Assembly (NCBI GenBank): GCA_038250515.1
Contig: JBBSCG010000036.1
Coordinates: 1 to 20,321, forward strand
Length of the DNA: 20,321 nucleotides
Reading direction: 5' to 3'
Origin: JAICUY01 sp038250515
Lineage (GTDB): Bacteria > Chloroflexota > Limnocylindria > QHBO01
The notes beneath the pieces were generated by a model, which was not told where the DNA came from, ran no database searches, and was given only the letters and a program-made list of their open reading frames with translations. Positions 1-7,185 of this stretch are shown in pieces. The first letter of the stretch is position 1. The number at the start of each line of letters is the position of its first letter. Both the position numbers and the translations under genes were made by a program.

Positions 1-675
1 ATCAGCCTGCCACTCGCCGCGATCCTGGGCGTTCCGCTGGCGACCGCGATCAGCGGCGTGCTTGGTCCGGCCGGCATGGCCGCCATCGACGTGCTGCTGC
101 TCCTCGCGTTGCCGTTCGCGCTGCTCGCCGGCTGGCTGACCGAAGTCTTCAGCCGCTTCTCAAGCCTGTTGGGCCGGATCTTCCCGCAGCAACCGTACCC
201 GTCCGCGGCGCCCCGGGTCGCGATCAACGTGCAGCCATCACCGTTCGGCGACGGATCGATGGTCGGCTTCGTGCTGCTCGGCATCCTGGCGGCGGCCATC
301 GTCGCGTTCGTGATCATCCGCATGCTCGGCCGCGTCACTGTGCGGGTTGCGCCCGTCGAGGACAACGAGGTCCGCACCACCGAGCTGCCCACGCCGCGGC
401 TGCATCTGCCCCGATTCCGTCTACCGCATCGACGCGAGGCGCCGCGCACGGCGCGCGAGACCTACCTCGCCGTGCTTGCCCTGCTCTCATCCTCGACCGA
501 TGCCGCGCGCCACGCCGCCGAGACGCCCGCTGAGCACGCGCGCCGGCTGCGGACAACAGATCTTTCACGCCTCGCGGCGGACTATCAGCTCGACGCCTTC
601 GGCCGCCGCATCCTCAACCAGCCGGAGGAACGACGCGCCCTCGAACGATGGCGCCGATTCAAGCGCAGATCCTGA
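1..675 (+). CDS. Membrane protein with C-terminal DUF4129-like domain (5' end outside window)
   Basis: The frame is open from base 1, so the true start lies upstream; 224 residues are visible, ending at TGA 673-675. Two hydrophobic stretches are seen, residues about 1-48 (probably two membrane passes) and about 88-106, separated by a short Pro-rich loop. A basic cytoplasmic tail follows. It contains ETPAEHARRL, then a helix and a W/R-rich end, which is the pattern of DUF4129 (Thr-Pro-x-Glu-x-Ala-Arg-Arg-Leu). DUF4129 commonly closes transglutaminase-like or other multi-pass membrane proteins of unknown role. The gene runs head-on into the riboflavin operon, with 38 bp between the stops. The family call rests only on this motif and architecture; no catalytic domain is visible in the part present. 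Confidence 0.6.
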   Translation: MSLPLAAILGVPLATAISGVLGPAGMAAIDVLLLLALPFALLAGWLTEVFSRFSSLLGRIFPQQPYPSAAPRVAINVQPSPFGDGSMVGFVLLGILAAAIVAFVIIRMLGRVTVRVAPVEDNEVRTTELPTPRLHLPRFRLPHRREAPRTARETYLAVLALLSSSTDAARHAAETPAEHARRLRTTDLSRLAADYQLDAFGRRILNQPEERRALERWRRFKRRS

Positions 676-713
676 GGCGCCGTGCTCGATGGCGGCCGCA
701 TCGGCGACCCGCC

Positions 714-1700
714 TCAGTCCTGCGGCGCGACCATCTCCTCGACCGGCGCCGACCCGTCGATGAAGCCGAGATCGCGCATCGTCCGGTAGGCAGCGCGCCA
801 TCGGTCGAGGTCGATGCGCCCCTGCCCAAAGCCACTCTCCCCCTTCCACAGCTCGGCCGTCGCGCGCAGGACGGCCAGCGCCGCGCCCCGATCCTCCCTG
901 ATCGTCGGCACGGCGACCTCCGCAGCGGCGACGCCCGCGTCCGGATCCGCGATCACGGCGGCCTGCGCCCTGGCCGTCGCCTCGGTGAAGCGCCGCACGA
1001 GATCCGGCGACGACGCCAGTGTCGAATCCCCGGCAATGATCCCCGGCCCCGGCAGCGGCGCGATCCGGTCGACCGTCAGCTCGTCGACAGCGATCCCCCG
1101 GTCTCGTAAGCGCAGCGGCTCGTTGTTGCGGAACCCGGTGATCAGGTCAACGTCGCCATGCGCCAGGCCATCCGCCTGGTTGAACTGCGGGTACTCGCGG
1201 ATCGTGACGTCGTCGAGGGTCAGGCCACCGGCGCGCAGCAGTGCCAGCAGCGCCGCCCATGACGAGCCGAACTTGCCCGGCGTGCCGATAGTCTTGCCCT
1301 TCAGTCCCTGCGGTGACGTCGGCACCTCGCCGGCGCGCCCGATGATCGCCACGGGGAATCGGTCATACAACGTCGAGACGTACTTCACCGGGATCCCTGA
1401 GGTGCGGCTGATCATGACGTCGGTCGCATCGGCGACACCGAATTGCGCCTGGCCGTCGGCCACGAGGCGGATGACATCGGGCGACTGCTTGAACTCGATG
1501 GTGACGTCCAGGCCGGCATCGGCGTAGTAGCCCTTCTGCTGGGCGAGGTAGAACGGCGCGAACTGCACGTCCGGCCGAAATCCCAGCAGCAGGGTCACCT
1601 TGCTGATGCCACCTGAGCCCGATGCGCCCGGCGACGCGCCGGGCGAGCACGCGGCCAAGACCACTGCAAGGAGCAGGATGGCGAAACGACGCGGATGCAT
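714..1700 (-). CDS. ribY: Riboflavin-uptake ABC transporter, substrate-binding lipoprotein (RibY-like, NMT1/THI5 fold)
   Basis: This 328-residue protein begins with a lipoprotein signal peptide: a basic MHPRR start, a hydrophobic run, and lipobox LAAC with Cys18 as the likely lipidated residue. It would therefore be tethered outside the membrane. The mature part is an NMT1/THI5-type periplasmic binding protein: FAPFYLAQQKGYYADAGLDV, then a GQAQFGVADATDV segment and a GLKGKTIGTPG segment. The family includes binders of thiamine precursors, taurine and riboflavin. Riboflavin is chosen because the operon starts with an FMN riboswitch, as in RibXY systems. The start at ATG 1700 is set by AGGAAG 6 nt upstream and by the signal peptide; an upstream in-frame ATG at 1757 would bury the signal peptide and overlap the permease. 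It lies 13 nt after the permease stop. Substrate identity is inference from the riboswitch. Confidence 0.85.
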   Translation of the reverse strand: MHPRRFAILLLAVVLAACSPGASPGASGSGGISKVTLLLGFRPDVQFAPFYLAQQKGYYADAGLDVTIEFKQSPDVIRLVADGQAQFGVADATDVMISRTSGIPVKYVSTLYDRFPVAIIGRAGEVPTSPQGLKGKTIGTPGKFGSSWAALLALLRAGGLTLDDVTIREYPQFNQADGLAHGDVDLITGFRNNEPLRLRDRGIAVDELTVDRIAPLPGPGIIAGDSTLASSPDLVRRFTEATARAQAAVIADPDAGVAAAEVAVPTIREDRGAALAVLRATAELWKGESGFGQGRIDLDRWRAAYRTMRDLGFIDGSAPVEEMVAPQD

Positions 1701-1713
1701 CGGTCTTCCTTTC

Positions 1714-2454
1714 TTAGTGAGCGACCAGCCGGCGCTCGACGAGCACGACCAGGCCATAGAAGATCACGCCGATGCCCGCGAGCGTGGCGAGCGCGACGAA
1801 CATGAGCGGGGTGTCGAACAGCCCCTGGTTGGCGATGTTGATCAGGACTCCCAGGCCGGTGCTTGCGCCCGCCCATTCGGCCACCACCGCACCGATGACG
1901 GCGAGGGTGACCCCCACCCGCAGCCCGCCGAAGATGACGGGCAGCGCCGACGGAATCTCGAGCCGCGTGGTGAGCTGCCGCGGCGTGGCGCCCAGGCTGC
2001 GCAGCATCTCGGCGAGCAGCGGATCGGTCGAGCGGATGCCGACCATGGTGGCGATGGCGATGGGGAAGAAGACGATCAGCGCGCAGATCAGCACGCGCGC
2101 CAGCAAGCCGCCGCCGAACCAGATATTGAGCAGCGGGGCGAGCGCCAGGATGGGCACCGCCTGCGCCGCCACGATGTACGGCGACAGCACACGCTCGATC
2201 AGCACGCTCTTGCCCAGCGCGACGCCGGTCGCGACGGCCGCCACGGCGCCGACGGCGAAGCCGAGCACGATCTCAACCAGCGTCACACCTGTGTGCAAGG
2301 CGAGCGTTCCCGACGCGATGGCGCGCACGCCACGCTCGGCAACGACCTCGGGTGCGGGCAGGATGTAGTTCGGGTAGCCACCGACCACGGTGACCAACTT
2401 CCAGAACGCCAGGAAGACGGCGAGGCTCAGCAGCGCGGCGCCGATGCGCTTCAT
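1714..2454 (-). CDS. ribX: Riboflavin-uptake ABC transporter, permease (RibX-like)
   Basis: This is a 246-residue integral membrane permease of the BPD_transp_1 (NitT/TauT/SsuC-like) class with about six hydrophobic segments. The cytoplasmic EAA loop that docks on the ATPase is clear at about residues 149-171: EMLRSLGATPRQL, then a short basic helix and IPSALP. The start is taken as ATG 2454 because it overlaps the ATPase stop in an ATGA junction, the usual sign of translational coupling. An ATG four codons upstream (2466) is also possible, and neither has a good Shine-Dalgarno. It would form the channel through which the lipoprotein at 714-1700 delivers its ligand. Regulation is presumably by the FMN riboswitch upstream of the ATPase gene. 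Confidence 0.88.
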   Translation of the reverse strand: MKRIGAALLSLAVFLAFWKLVTVVGGYPNYILPAPEVVAERGVRAIASGTLALHTGVTLVEIVLGFAVGAVAAVATGVALGKSVLIERVLSPYIVAAQAVPILALAPLLNIWFGGGLLARVLICALIVFFPIAIATMVGIRSTDPLLAEMLRSLGATPRQLTTRLEIPSALPVIFGGLRVGVTLAVIGAVVAEWAGASTGLGVLINIANQGLFDTPLMFVALATLAGIGVIFYGLVVLVERRLVAH

Positions 2455-3275
2455 GCGGTGACCCATGGCGTGAGCCCGGCCGGATGGACGCTGGCCAACG
2501 TCTCGCGGACCGTCGCCTCGATATCCGCGGCACGCGGCAGCGCGCTCAGCTCGGTGGGTCGCGGCCGGGCGAGGTCAACCTCGACGAGCCGTGCGACGCG
2601 CCCCGGGCGCGCGGTCATGACCACGATCCGGTCGGCCAGCCCGATCGCCTCGCTCACCGAATGCGTCACCAGGATCACGGTGCGCGGCTGGTCGAGCCAG
2701 AGGCGCTGCAGCTCGACGTCGAACGCCTCGCGAGTCAGGGCGTCGAGCGCCGAGAAGGGCTCGTCAAGCAGGAGCAGCGGCGGGTCCGTGATCAGCGCGC
2801 GGGCCAGCGCGGCCCGCTGCTGCATGCCACCAGAAAGCTCCCGCGGCCGGCGTTGCGCAGCGTCGGACAGGCCAATTCGTTCGAGCGCCTCTTCTGCTCG
2901 GCGGCGGCGCTCCCCATTGGCTGTTCCGCGGAGCGTCAGCGGCAGCGCGACGTTGTCGAGCGTCGAGAGCCACGGAACGAGACGCGGCTGCTGGAAGGCG
3001 AGGCTGACGCGCCCGTCGCCAGCGTGCGGCTCGATGCCCGCGTCACCGAGGCTCACGTGTCCCGCGGTCGGCGGCAACAGCCCGGCCAGAACGCGCAGCA
3101 GCGTGCTCTTGCCGCATCCGTTCGGACCGATGATCGCGATGAAGCTCCCCGGCTCCACGTCGAGCGTGAAGTCCCTGAGAGCCTGCGTGCGGCCCGAGAA
3201 TGTGACGCTCAGCCCCTCGATGCGCACGGCAAGGCCCAGTCTCGCCGCGTTGCTTCGATCGATGGTGGTCGTCAC
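2451..3275 (-). CDS. Riboflavin-uptake ABC transporter, ATP-binding protein
   Basis: This is a 274-residue ABC ATPase with all hallmarks: Walker A GPNGCGKST (residues 50-58), Q-loop glutamine in LAFQQPRLVPW (about 95), signature LSGGMQQR (148-155), Walker B LLLLDEP (167-173) and switch His in VTHSVSEA (205). It belongs to the NitT/TauT/SsuB-like subgroup and energises the neighbouring permease. I chose GTG 3275 as the start because GGAG (3282-3285) sits 6 nt upstream. The longer frame from 3329 adds 18 low-complexity residues without a ribosome site and would run through the sequestering hairpin. It is first in the operon, directly behind the FMN riboswitch, so translation of this gene is the likely control point. 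Confidence 0.88.
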   Translation of the reverse strand: MTTTIDRSNAARLGLAVRIEGLSVTFSGRTQALRDFTLDVEPGSFIAIIGPNGCGKSTLLRVLAGLLPPTAGHVSLGDAGIEPHAGDGRVSLAFQQPRLVPWLSTLDNVALPLTLRGTANGERRRRAEEALERIGLSDAAQRRPRELSGGMQQRAALARALITDPPLLLLDEPFSALDALTREAFDVELQRLWLDQPRTVILVTHSVSEAIGLADRIVVMTARPGRVARLVEVDLARPRPTELSALPRAADIEATVRETLASVHPAGLTPWVTA

Positions 3276-3280
3276 GTGCT

Positions 3281-3309
3281 GCTCCGTGCTTCTGCATCGC
3301 GCACGGGGC
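3281..3309 (-). promoter_or_regulatory. SD-sequestering hairpin of the FMN riboswitch expression platform
   Basis: On the minus strand GCCCCGTGC (3309-3301) can pair with GCACGGAGC (3289-3281), giving eight of nine pairs and an 11-nt loop. The 3' arm contains GGAG, the Shine-Dalgarno of the ATPase gene, so folding would hide the ribosome site. GCGCAC (3357-3352), nearer the aptamer, is perfectly complementary to GUGCGC (3304-3299) in the 5' arm and could act as anti-sequestor. No U-tract follows, so control is more likely translational than by termination. This is a manual folding prediction. Confidence 0.6.
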
Positions 3310-3371
3310 ATCGCCGCAGGCGGGCTCACAAGGCATCGGCCGCATCGGCCTGTGCGCAGCGAGGAACGCCT

Positions 3372-3550
3372 CGGTCGTCTTCTCCCTTCCGGACTGTGAC
3401 CGTCGGCCCTGTCTGCCGCCGCTGCTGCGGGTCAGGTCGGCCCCATCGGCCTCGAAGACCGATGGGGTTCGCGGGCTGGCCCTCGAGTCTCGACTGGCGA
3501 GACCTCGCGCCGACCGCCGGTGGGGACTTTCACCCCGCCCCGAAGACGAT
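3372..3550 (-). promoter_or_regulatory. FMN riboswitch (RFN element)
   Basis: The minus strand reads as a canonical RFN element. The 5' P1 strand ATCGTCTTCGGGGC (from 3550) is followed by GTGAAAGTCCCCACCGGCGG, then GCCCGCGA, then CCGACGGTCACAGTCCGGA, and the closing strand GGGAGAAGACGA (to about 3374). CGTCTTC and GAAGACG pair as P1. All invariant blocks of the family are recognisable. One variable arm is a perfect 9-bp hairpin (CCCCATCGG at 3441-3449 with CCGATGGGG at 3459-3467). It precedes the ABC operon by about 100 nt and should turn off riboflavin uptake when FMN is plentiful. Confidence 0.95.
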
Positions 3551-3637
3551 GATCATTCGTTCAATTACCGTGAAGCCTGACACGCCCCGCTTGCTCGGTC
3601 AACCTCACCGCGTGGCAGACGCTGCTCTGAACCGCGG

Positions 3638-4333
3638 CTACTCCGGCTCGGCCTCGGCGCCTGGTGACGCTGATCCCGAGCCGCGCGGCGCACGTAGCCA
3701 TCGGTACAGGATGTAGACGAAGGCGACGAGCACCGCGACGTAGATCACGTACTCGTACGGCTTCACGGTGTCATACAGCCGACGGTAATTCTCCCCGAGC
3801 AGAAAGCCGCCGAACAGCAGCGCGGCATTCCACGGCAACGAGCCCAACGCGCTGAACAGCGCGAACCGGCCAACCGGCATGCGCGCCACGCCCGCGGGGT
3901 AGTTGATCAGCGCACGCACCAGCGGCACCAGCCGGCCGAAGAAGACCGCCCAGTGGCCGTATCGGGCGAACCAGGCATCCGCCCGGTCGAGGTCGGCGGG
4001 CTTGATATGCACGTAGCGGCCGTATCGGTCAAGAAGTGGGCGTCCGCCCCATGCGCCGATGAGGTAGCCCGCCAGCGAGCCCGCGACAGCACCGAGCGTG
4101 GCGACGAGCAATGCCAGCACGAAATTCCACGGCGCCCGCGTCAGCGGCTCAAGGACCGATGCGTCCGTAGCCGACTGGGCGATCTTCCACCCGGCCATCG
4201 GCACGATGACTTCGGACGGAACGATGGGGATGAACGTCTCGAGCCCGACGGCGACTGCCACGCCGACGTAGCCGATCGCGTCGTACAGCTGCAGGAAGAA
4301 CGGGATGATCGTCCGATCGATGAGCTCGAGCAT
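3638..4333 (-). CDS. DedA family membrane protein (VTT domain)
   Basis: This is a 231-residue DedA/SNARE-associated (VTT) family protein, normal in length. Visible family features are ETFIPIVPSEVIVP (residues 32-45, the acidic-Pro motif near the first re-entrant helix), FFGRLVPLVRALINYPAG (131-148, the GRxxPxxR motif), the glycine-rich GYLIGAWGG (89-97) and several hydrophobic segments. Family members are proton-driven lipid transporters; some return undecaprenyl phosphate across the membrane. The gene starts 17 nt after the PAP2 phosphatase stop on the same strand, so the two are probably co-transcribed, which fits a shared lipid-carrier role (inference). The ATG at 4333 has no clear Shine-Dalgarno. 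The C-terminus is a Ser/Gly/Glu-rich tail. Confidence 0.88.
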   Translation of the reverse strand: MLELIDRTIIPFFLQLYDAIGYVGVAVAVGLETFIPIVPSEVIVPMAGWKIAQSATDASVLEPLTRAPWNFVLALLVATLGAVAGSLAGYLIGAWGGRPLLDRYGRYVHIKPADLDRADAWFARYGHWAVFFGRLVPLVRALINYPAGVARMPVGRFALFSALGSLPWNAALLFGGFLLGENYRRLYDTVKPYEYVIYVAVLVAFVYILYRWLRAPRGSGSASPGAEAEPE

Positions 4334-4350
4334 GCGTCAGCGCGGGGGGA

Positions 4351-5253
4351 TCAAGCGTCGAAGTGCGAGGCGTCGCCGGCGGATGCGCTGACCGCGCTCA
4401 TGCCGACGGAATCCGGCGCCGGATTGGGGGGAGTCGGGCGGTTGAGCGGCACCGCGACGCGACGCGGGCCCGCCGGGGGCGGCTCGGCGACCGCCGCCTC
4501 CGCGGCGCGCAGCCGCTCGTCGACGCGCAGGACGTGCACCGCCACGATCACCGAGAGGAGCGCACCGCCGGCAATCCAGCCGCCCAGCAGGTCCATCGGG
4601 AAGTGAGCGAGCAGGTAGAGGCGCGTGAGGCTGATCGCGCCGATCAGCACCAGCGCCACGATGTAGGCGATCACCCCCTGCCGCCGATGCGGCGCGAGCC
4701 GCGCCACACAGAACGCGGCAAGCCCGTAGAAGACCGCGGCACGCAGTGCGTGGCCAGCCGGGAAGTCCGCGATGTCGTCGAGCCCCTGGCCGTTGATGTT
4801 CAGGATTGCGCCGACCAACTGGCCCAGGCTGAGCACATGGTCGGAGGTGAAGTACTTGAGCGCCCACTCCATCGGGAAGGCGAGGGTGCCCGCCGCGAGG
4901 ACAAGCGCCAGGTCGCGGCGGCCCTTGGCCAGCGCCAGCAGCCCCAGGGCGGCGAAGCCGAGGGCGACGAACCAGCCTGAGCCGAGCCCGCTGATACCGA
5001 TGAACAGCGCGTCAAGTGGCGGCACATTGACCTGGACCCAGTGGTGAACCTGCGGCATGACGACGCCCATCAGCCATTCCTCGGGACGCGTGTACACGGT
5101 CGTGCGCTTCAGCGTCACCAGCCAGAACAGGCTGGGCAGCGCAATCAGCGTGAGCAGAAAGGCCGCCGCCGGGCTGGGAACGGCCCCGCCGAGCCGGTCC
5201 TTGGCCTCCGCGCTGACCTGCAGCCGGCTGGTTGGGTCCGGGATTCGTCGCAC
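4351..5253 (-). CDS. PAP2 superfamily membrane phosphatase with a degenerate first motif
   Basis: This is a 300-residue multi-pass protein. The PAP2 core is readable: second motif PAGHALRA (165-172, usually PSGH) and third motif TRLYLLAHFPMD (210-221) with Arg211, His217 and Asp221 in the expected places. The first motif (Lys-x6-Arg-Pro) is not intact: Lys133 is followed by YFTSDH and then Val-Leu. Such enzymes dephosphorylate undecaprenyl pyrophosphate, phosphatidic acid or PG-phosphate. The missing Arg-Pro makes catalysis uncertain or the substrate atypical. The C-terminal 60 residues are Pro/Ala-rich and likely disordered. The start is GTG 5253, directly behind a TATACT hexamer, so the mRNA is probably leaderless. 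The DedA gene follows 17 nt downstream. hutH is divergent. Confidence 0.82.
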   Translation of the reverse strand: MRRIPDPTSRLQVSAEAKDRLGGAVPSPAAAFLLTLIALPSLFWLVTLKRTTVYTRPEEWLMGVVMPQVHHWVQVNVPPLDALFIGISGLGSGWFVALGFAALGLLALAKGRRDLALVLAAGTLAFPMEWALKYFTSDHVLSLGQLVGAILNINGQGLDDIADFPAGHALRAAVFYGLAAFCVARLAPHRRQGVIAYIVALVLIGAISLTRLYLLAHFPMDLLGGWIAGGALLSVIVAVHVLRVDERLRAAEAAVAEPPPAGPRRVAVPLNRPTPPNPAPDSVGMSAVSASAGDASHFDA

Positions 5254-5259
5254 GTTCGT

Positions 5260-5265
5260 AGTATA
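5260..5265 (-). promoter_or_regulatory. -10 element (TATACT) for a leaderless PAP2-dedA transcript
   Basis: TATACT on the minus strand is followed by exactly six bases (ACGAAC) and then the GTG start, placing the expected transcription start on or within a base of the start codon. No convincing -35 is seen. On the plus strand the same bases give TAGTAT (5259-5264), which could serve divergent hutH. Confidence 0.6.
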
Positions 5266-5326
5266 GGTGCCGTTCGCGACGGACCTTATCGTACGGAAGT
5301 CCCGACCACGAACGAGGAGTGATCAC

Positions 5327-6850
5327 CTGGCTGCCTCTGACCCGCTTCAGCTGACCGGCCGCGACCTGACGGTTCGCGACGTCGTCGACGTTGCGCGCGA
5401 CCACCGCGTCGTCATCATCTCGCCAAACGCGCGGGAGCGGATGGCAGCGTCGCGTGCCGTCGTCGAGCGGCTGCTAGCCGAGAACGCGACCGCGTACGGC
5501 ATCACCACCGGCTTCGGCGACCTGGCCAACGTGCGCATCGAGCCGTCGCAGACCGCAGCGCTGCAGCGGAACCTCGTGCGCAGCCACGCAGCGGGCGTCG
5601 GTGAGCCACTGGCCGACGAGGTGGTGCGGGCCATGCTGCTGCTGCGCGCCAACACCCTGGCCATCGGGCTGTCGGGCGTCCGTCCGGAGTTGACCGACCT
5701 TCTGTGCGCGATGCTCAACACCCGCATCCATCCGGTCATCCCGTCGCGCGGCAGCGTGGGCGCCAGCGGTGATCTCGCGCCGCTCGCCCATCTCGCGCTC
5801 GTCGTCATCGGCGAAGGCGAGGCGAACACTCCTGGTGGACCGATGCCCGGCGGCGCCGCCCTCGAATGCGCTGGCCTTGGACCGATACAGCTGCAGGCCA
5901 AGGAGGGCCTGGCGCTGCTGAACGGAACGCAGCTGATGGCCGGCATCGGCGTTTTGGCGCTGCACGACGGTCTTGCTTTGGCCGAGACGGCCGACGTGGT
6001 CGGTGCCATGAGCCTGGAGGCGATGGAGGGAACGTCCGCTGCCTTCGACGCTGCTCTGATCGAGGCGCGGCCACACGCCGGCCAGATTGCGTCCGCCGCT
6101 CATCTTCGAGCGCTGCTTGCCGGCAGCGAGATCGGCGCGTCGCATCGCGACAGTCCGCATCGGCTTCAAGATCCGTACTCGCTGCGATGCATGCCGCAGG
6201 TCCACGGTGCGATCCGCGATGCGCTCGGTGAGCTCGACCGCGTGCTGAGCGTCGAGATCAACTCGGCGACTGACAATCCGCTTGTCTTTCCCTCCGGCGA
6301 GGTGATCAGTGGCGGCAACTTCCATGGCGAGCCGGTTGCCATGGCACTCGACTACGCGGTGATTGCTTTGGCTGAGGTGGCCGGGATCTCGGAGCGGCGC
6401 ACCGCCCGGCTGGTCGACGCGCACCTCTCCGGGCTGCCCGCGTTCCTCTCCGAAAACCCGGGCCTCGAGAGCGGCCTGATGATCGCGCAGTACACCGCGG
6501 CGGCGCTGATCAACGAGCTCCAGTCGCTGGCGCATCCATCGTCGGTCGACACGGTGCCGACCAGTGCCAACCAGGAGGACCACGTCTCGATGGGCGCCAC
6601 CTCGGCGCTGCGCCTGCTCCAGGTGCTCGACCGCGCGACGACGGTGCTGGCCATTGAGGCGCTGTGCGCTGCCCAGGGCCTCGATTTCCGTGCACCGCTT
6701 CGGGCGGGCGCCGGCGTTGCGGCCGGTCACGCCGCAGTGCGTGGCGCGGTGCCGCACTTGGACGCGGATCGGCCGCCGTCACCGGATATTGCCGCGGTGC
6801 GCGAGCTCGTCGCCTCCGGCGCTCTGCTCGCCGCGGGAGATTCCGCGTGA
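5327..6850 (+). CDS. hutH: Histidine ammonia-lyase
   Basis: This enzyme deaminates L-histidine to urocanate and ammonia, the first step of histidine degradation. The MIO cofactor triad Ala146-Ser147-Gly148 lies in GSVGASGDLAPLAHLAL. Other family blocks are YGITTGFG (57-64), HRDSPHRLQDPYSLRC with the HAL-type QDPYS, NSATDNP and GGNFHGEP. The length of 507 residues is normal. I place the start at CTG 5327, a rare start codon, because GAGGAG (5314-5319) is 7 nt upstream and the homologous N-terminus begins there. A GTG at 5267 would add 20 unrelated residues and has no ribosome site. It is separated by about 7 kb from the other hut genes and is divergent from the PAP2-dedA pair. TAGTAT at 5259 or TATCGT at 5287 could be its -10. 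Confidence 0.93.
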   Translation: MAASDPLQLTGRDLTVRDVVDVARDHRVVIISPNARERMAASRAVVERLLAENATAYGITTGFGDLANVRIEPSQTAALQRNLVRSHAAGVGEPLADEVVRAMLLLRANTLAIGLSGVRPELTDLLCAMLNTRIHPVIPSRGSVGASGDLAPLAHLALVVIGEGEANTPGGPMPGGAALECAGLGPIQLQAKEGLALLNGTQLMAGIGVLALHDGLALAETADVVGAMSLEAMEGTSAAFDAALIEARPHAGQIASAAHLRALLAGSEIGASHRDSPHRLQDPYSLRCMPQVHGAIRDALGELDRVLSVEINSATDNPLVFPSGEVISGGNFHGEPVAMALDYAVIALAEVAGISERRTARLVDAHLSGLPAFLSENPGLESGLMIAQYTAAALINELQSLAHPSSVDTVPTSANQEDHVSMGATSALRLLQVLDRATTVLAIEALCAAQGLDFRAPLRAGAGVAAGHAAVRGAVPHLDADRPPSPDIAAVRELVASGALLAAGDSA

Positions 6851-7185
6851 TACCACAGGCAGTGGTGGTAGGAGGTCGCGAGGCGCGACGAGGTCGCGTC
6901 CGGAGGGATTCCACGCTTTACGAAGGTCGCCAGCAGGCTCGTTCGGGCGCCCGATTCCTGCGTAGCACCATCCGGGGTAGTGAGCAGTGGAAACTCGCAC
7001 CATCGGTGGGTGACCATGCTGCTCACGTGGGCGCCGCTGTCGATCCCCGGCGGAGCCGCCGAGATGACCGCGGTCACCGGGAACAGCGGCAAGGCCGTTG
7101 CCTTCGGCCACGCGGGGACAGGACGCGTCGTTGTGCTCGTCCAGTCGACCTCCGGCCGTTGACAGCCGCAGAATAACGACCGTTC
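6851..7185. other. 335-bp non-coding region, palindrome-rich, possible structured RNA
   Basis: I see no credible gene in this stretch. It holds an unusual density of inverted repeats: GTGAGCAG (6980-6987) with CTGCTCAC (7019-7026), extendable by TGG/CCA across a 2-nt bulge; CCGGGG (6972-6977) with CCCCGG (7045-7050) enclosing it; two perfect 12-bp palindromes, TCGGGCGCCCGA (6943-6954) and TGACCGCGGTCA (7065-7076); and GTCGCG/CGCGAC near 6880. The nested pair spans about 80 nt and could be an RNA element on either strand. It matches no riboswitch class I can name. TAACGA ends 6 nt before the GNAT start and may be a weak -10. Confidence 0.4.

Noticed and set aside
1600..3399. Long plus-strand open frame of 599 codons
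   Set aside because: It is antisense to the riboflavin ABC genes, whose domains and motifs are unmistakable. The translation is Arg/Asp/Gly/His-rich with no recognisable fold, as expected from a high-GC shadow frame.
3551..3637. TTGACC near 3599 on the minus strand as -35 of the riboflavin operon
   Set aside because: No acceptable -10 hexamer is found at 16-18 bp; not reported as a promoter.
5267..5326. Longer hutH start at GTG 5267
   Set aside because: No ribosome site, overlaps the divergent promoter, and the added 20 residues do not look like the family N-terminus.
6838..6870. T-box-like string TGTGGTATCACGCGG on the minus strand
   Set aside because: It resembles the TGG-ACCGCGG T-box core only with an insertion, lies in the hutH 3' end, and no aminoacyl-tRNA synthetase or amino-acid gene follows on that strand.
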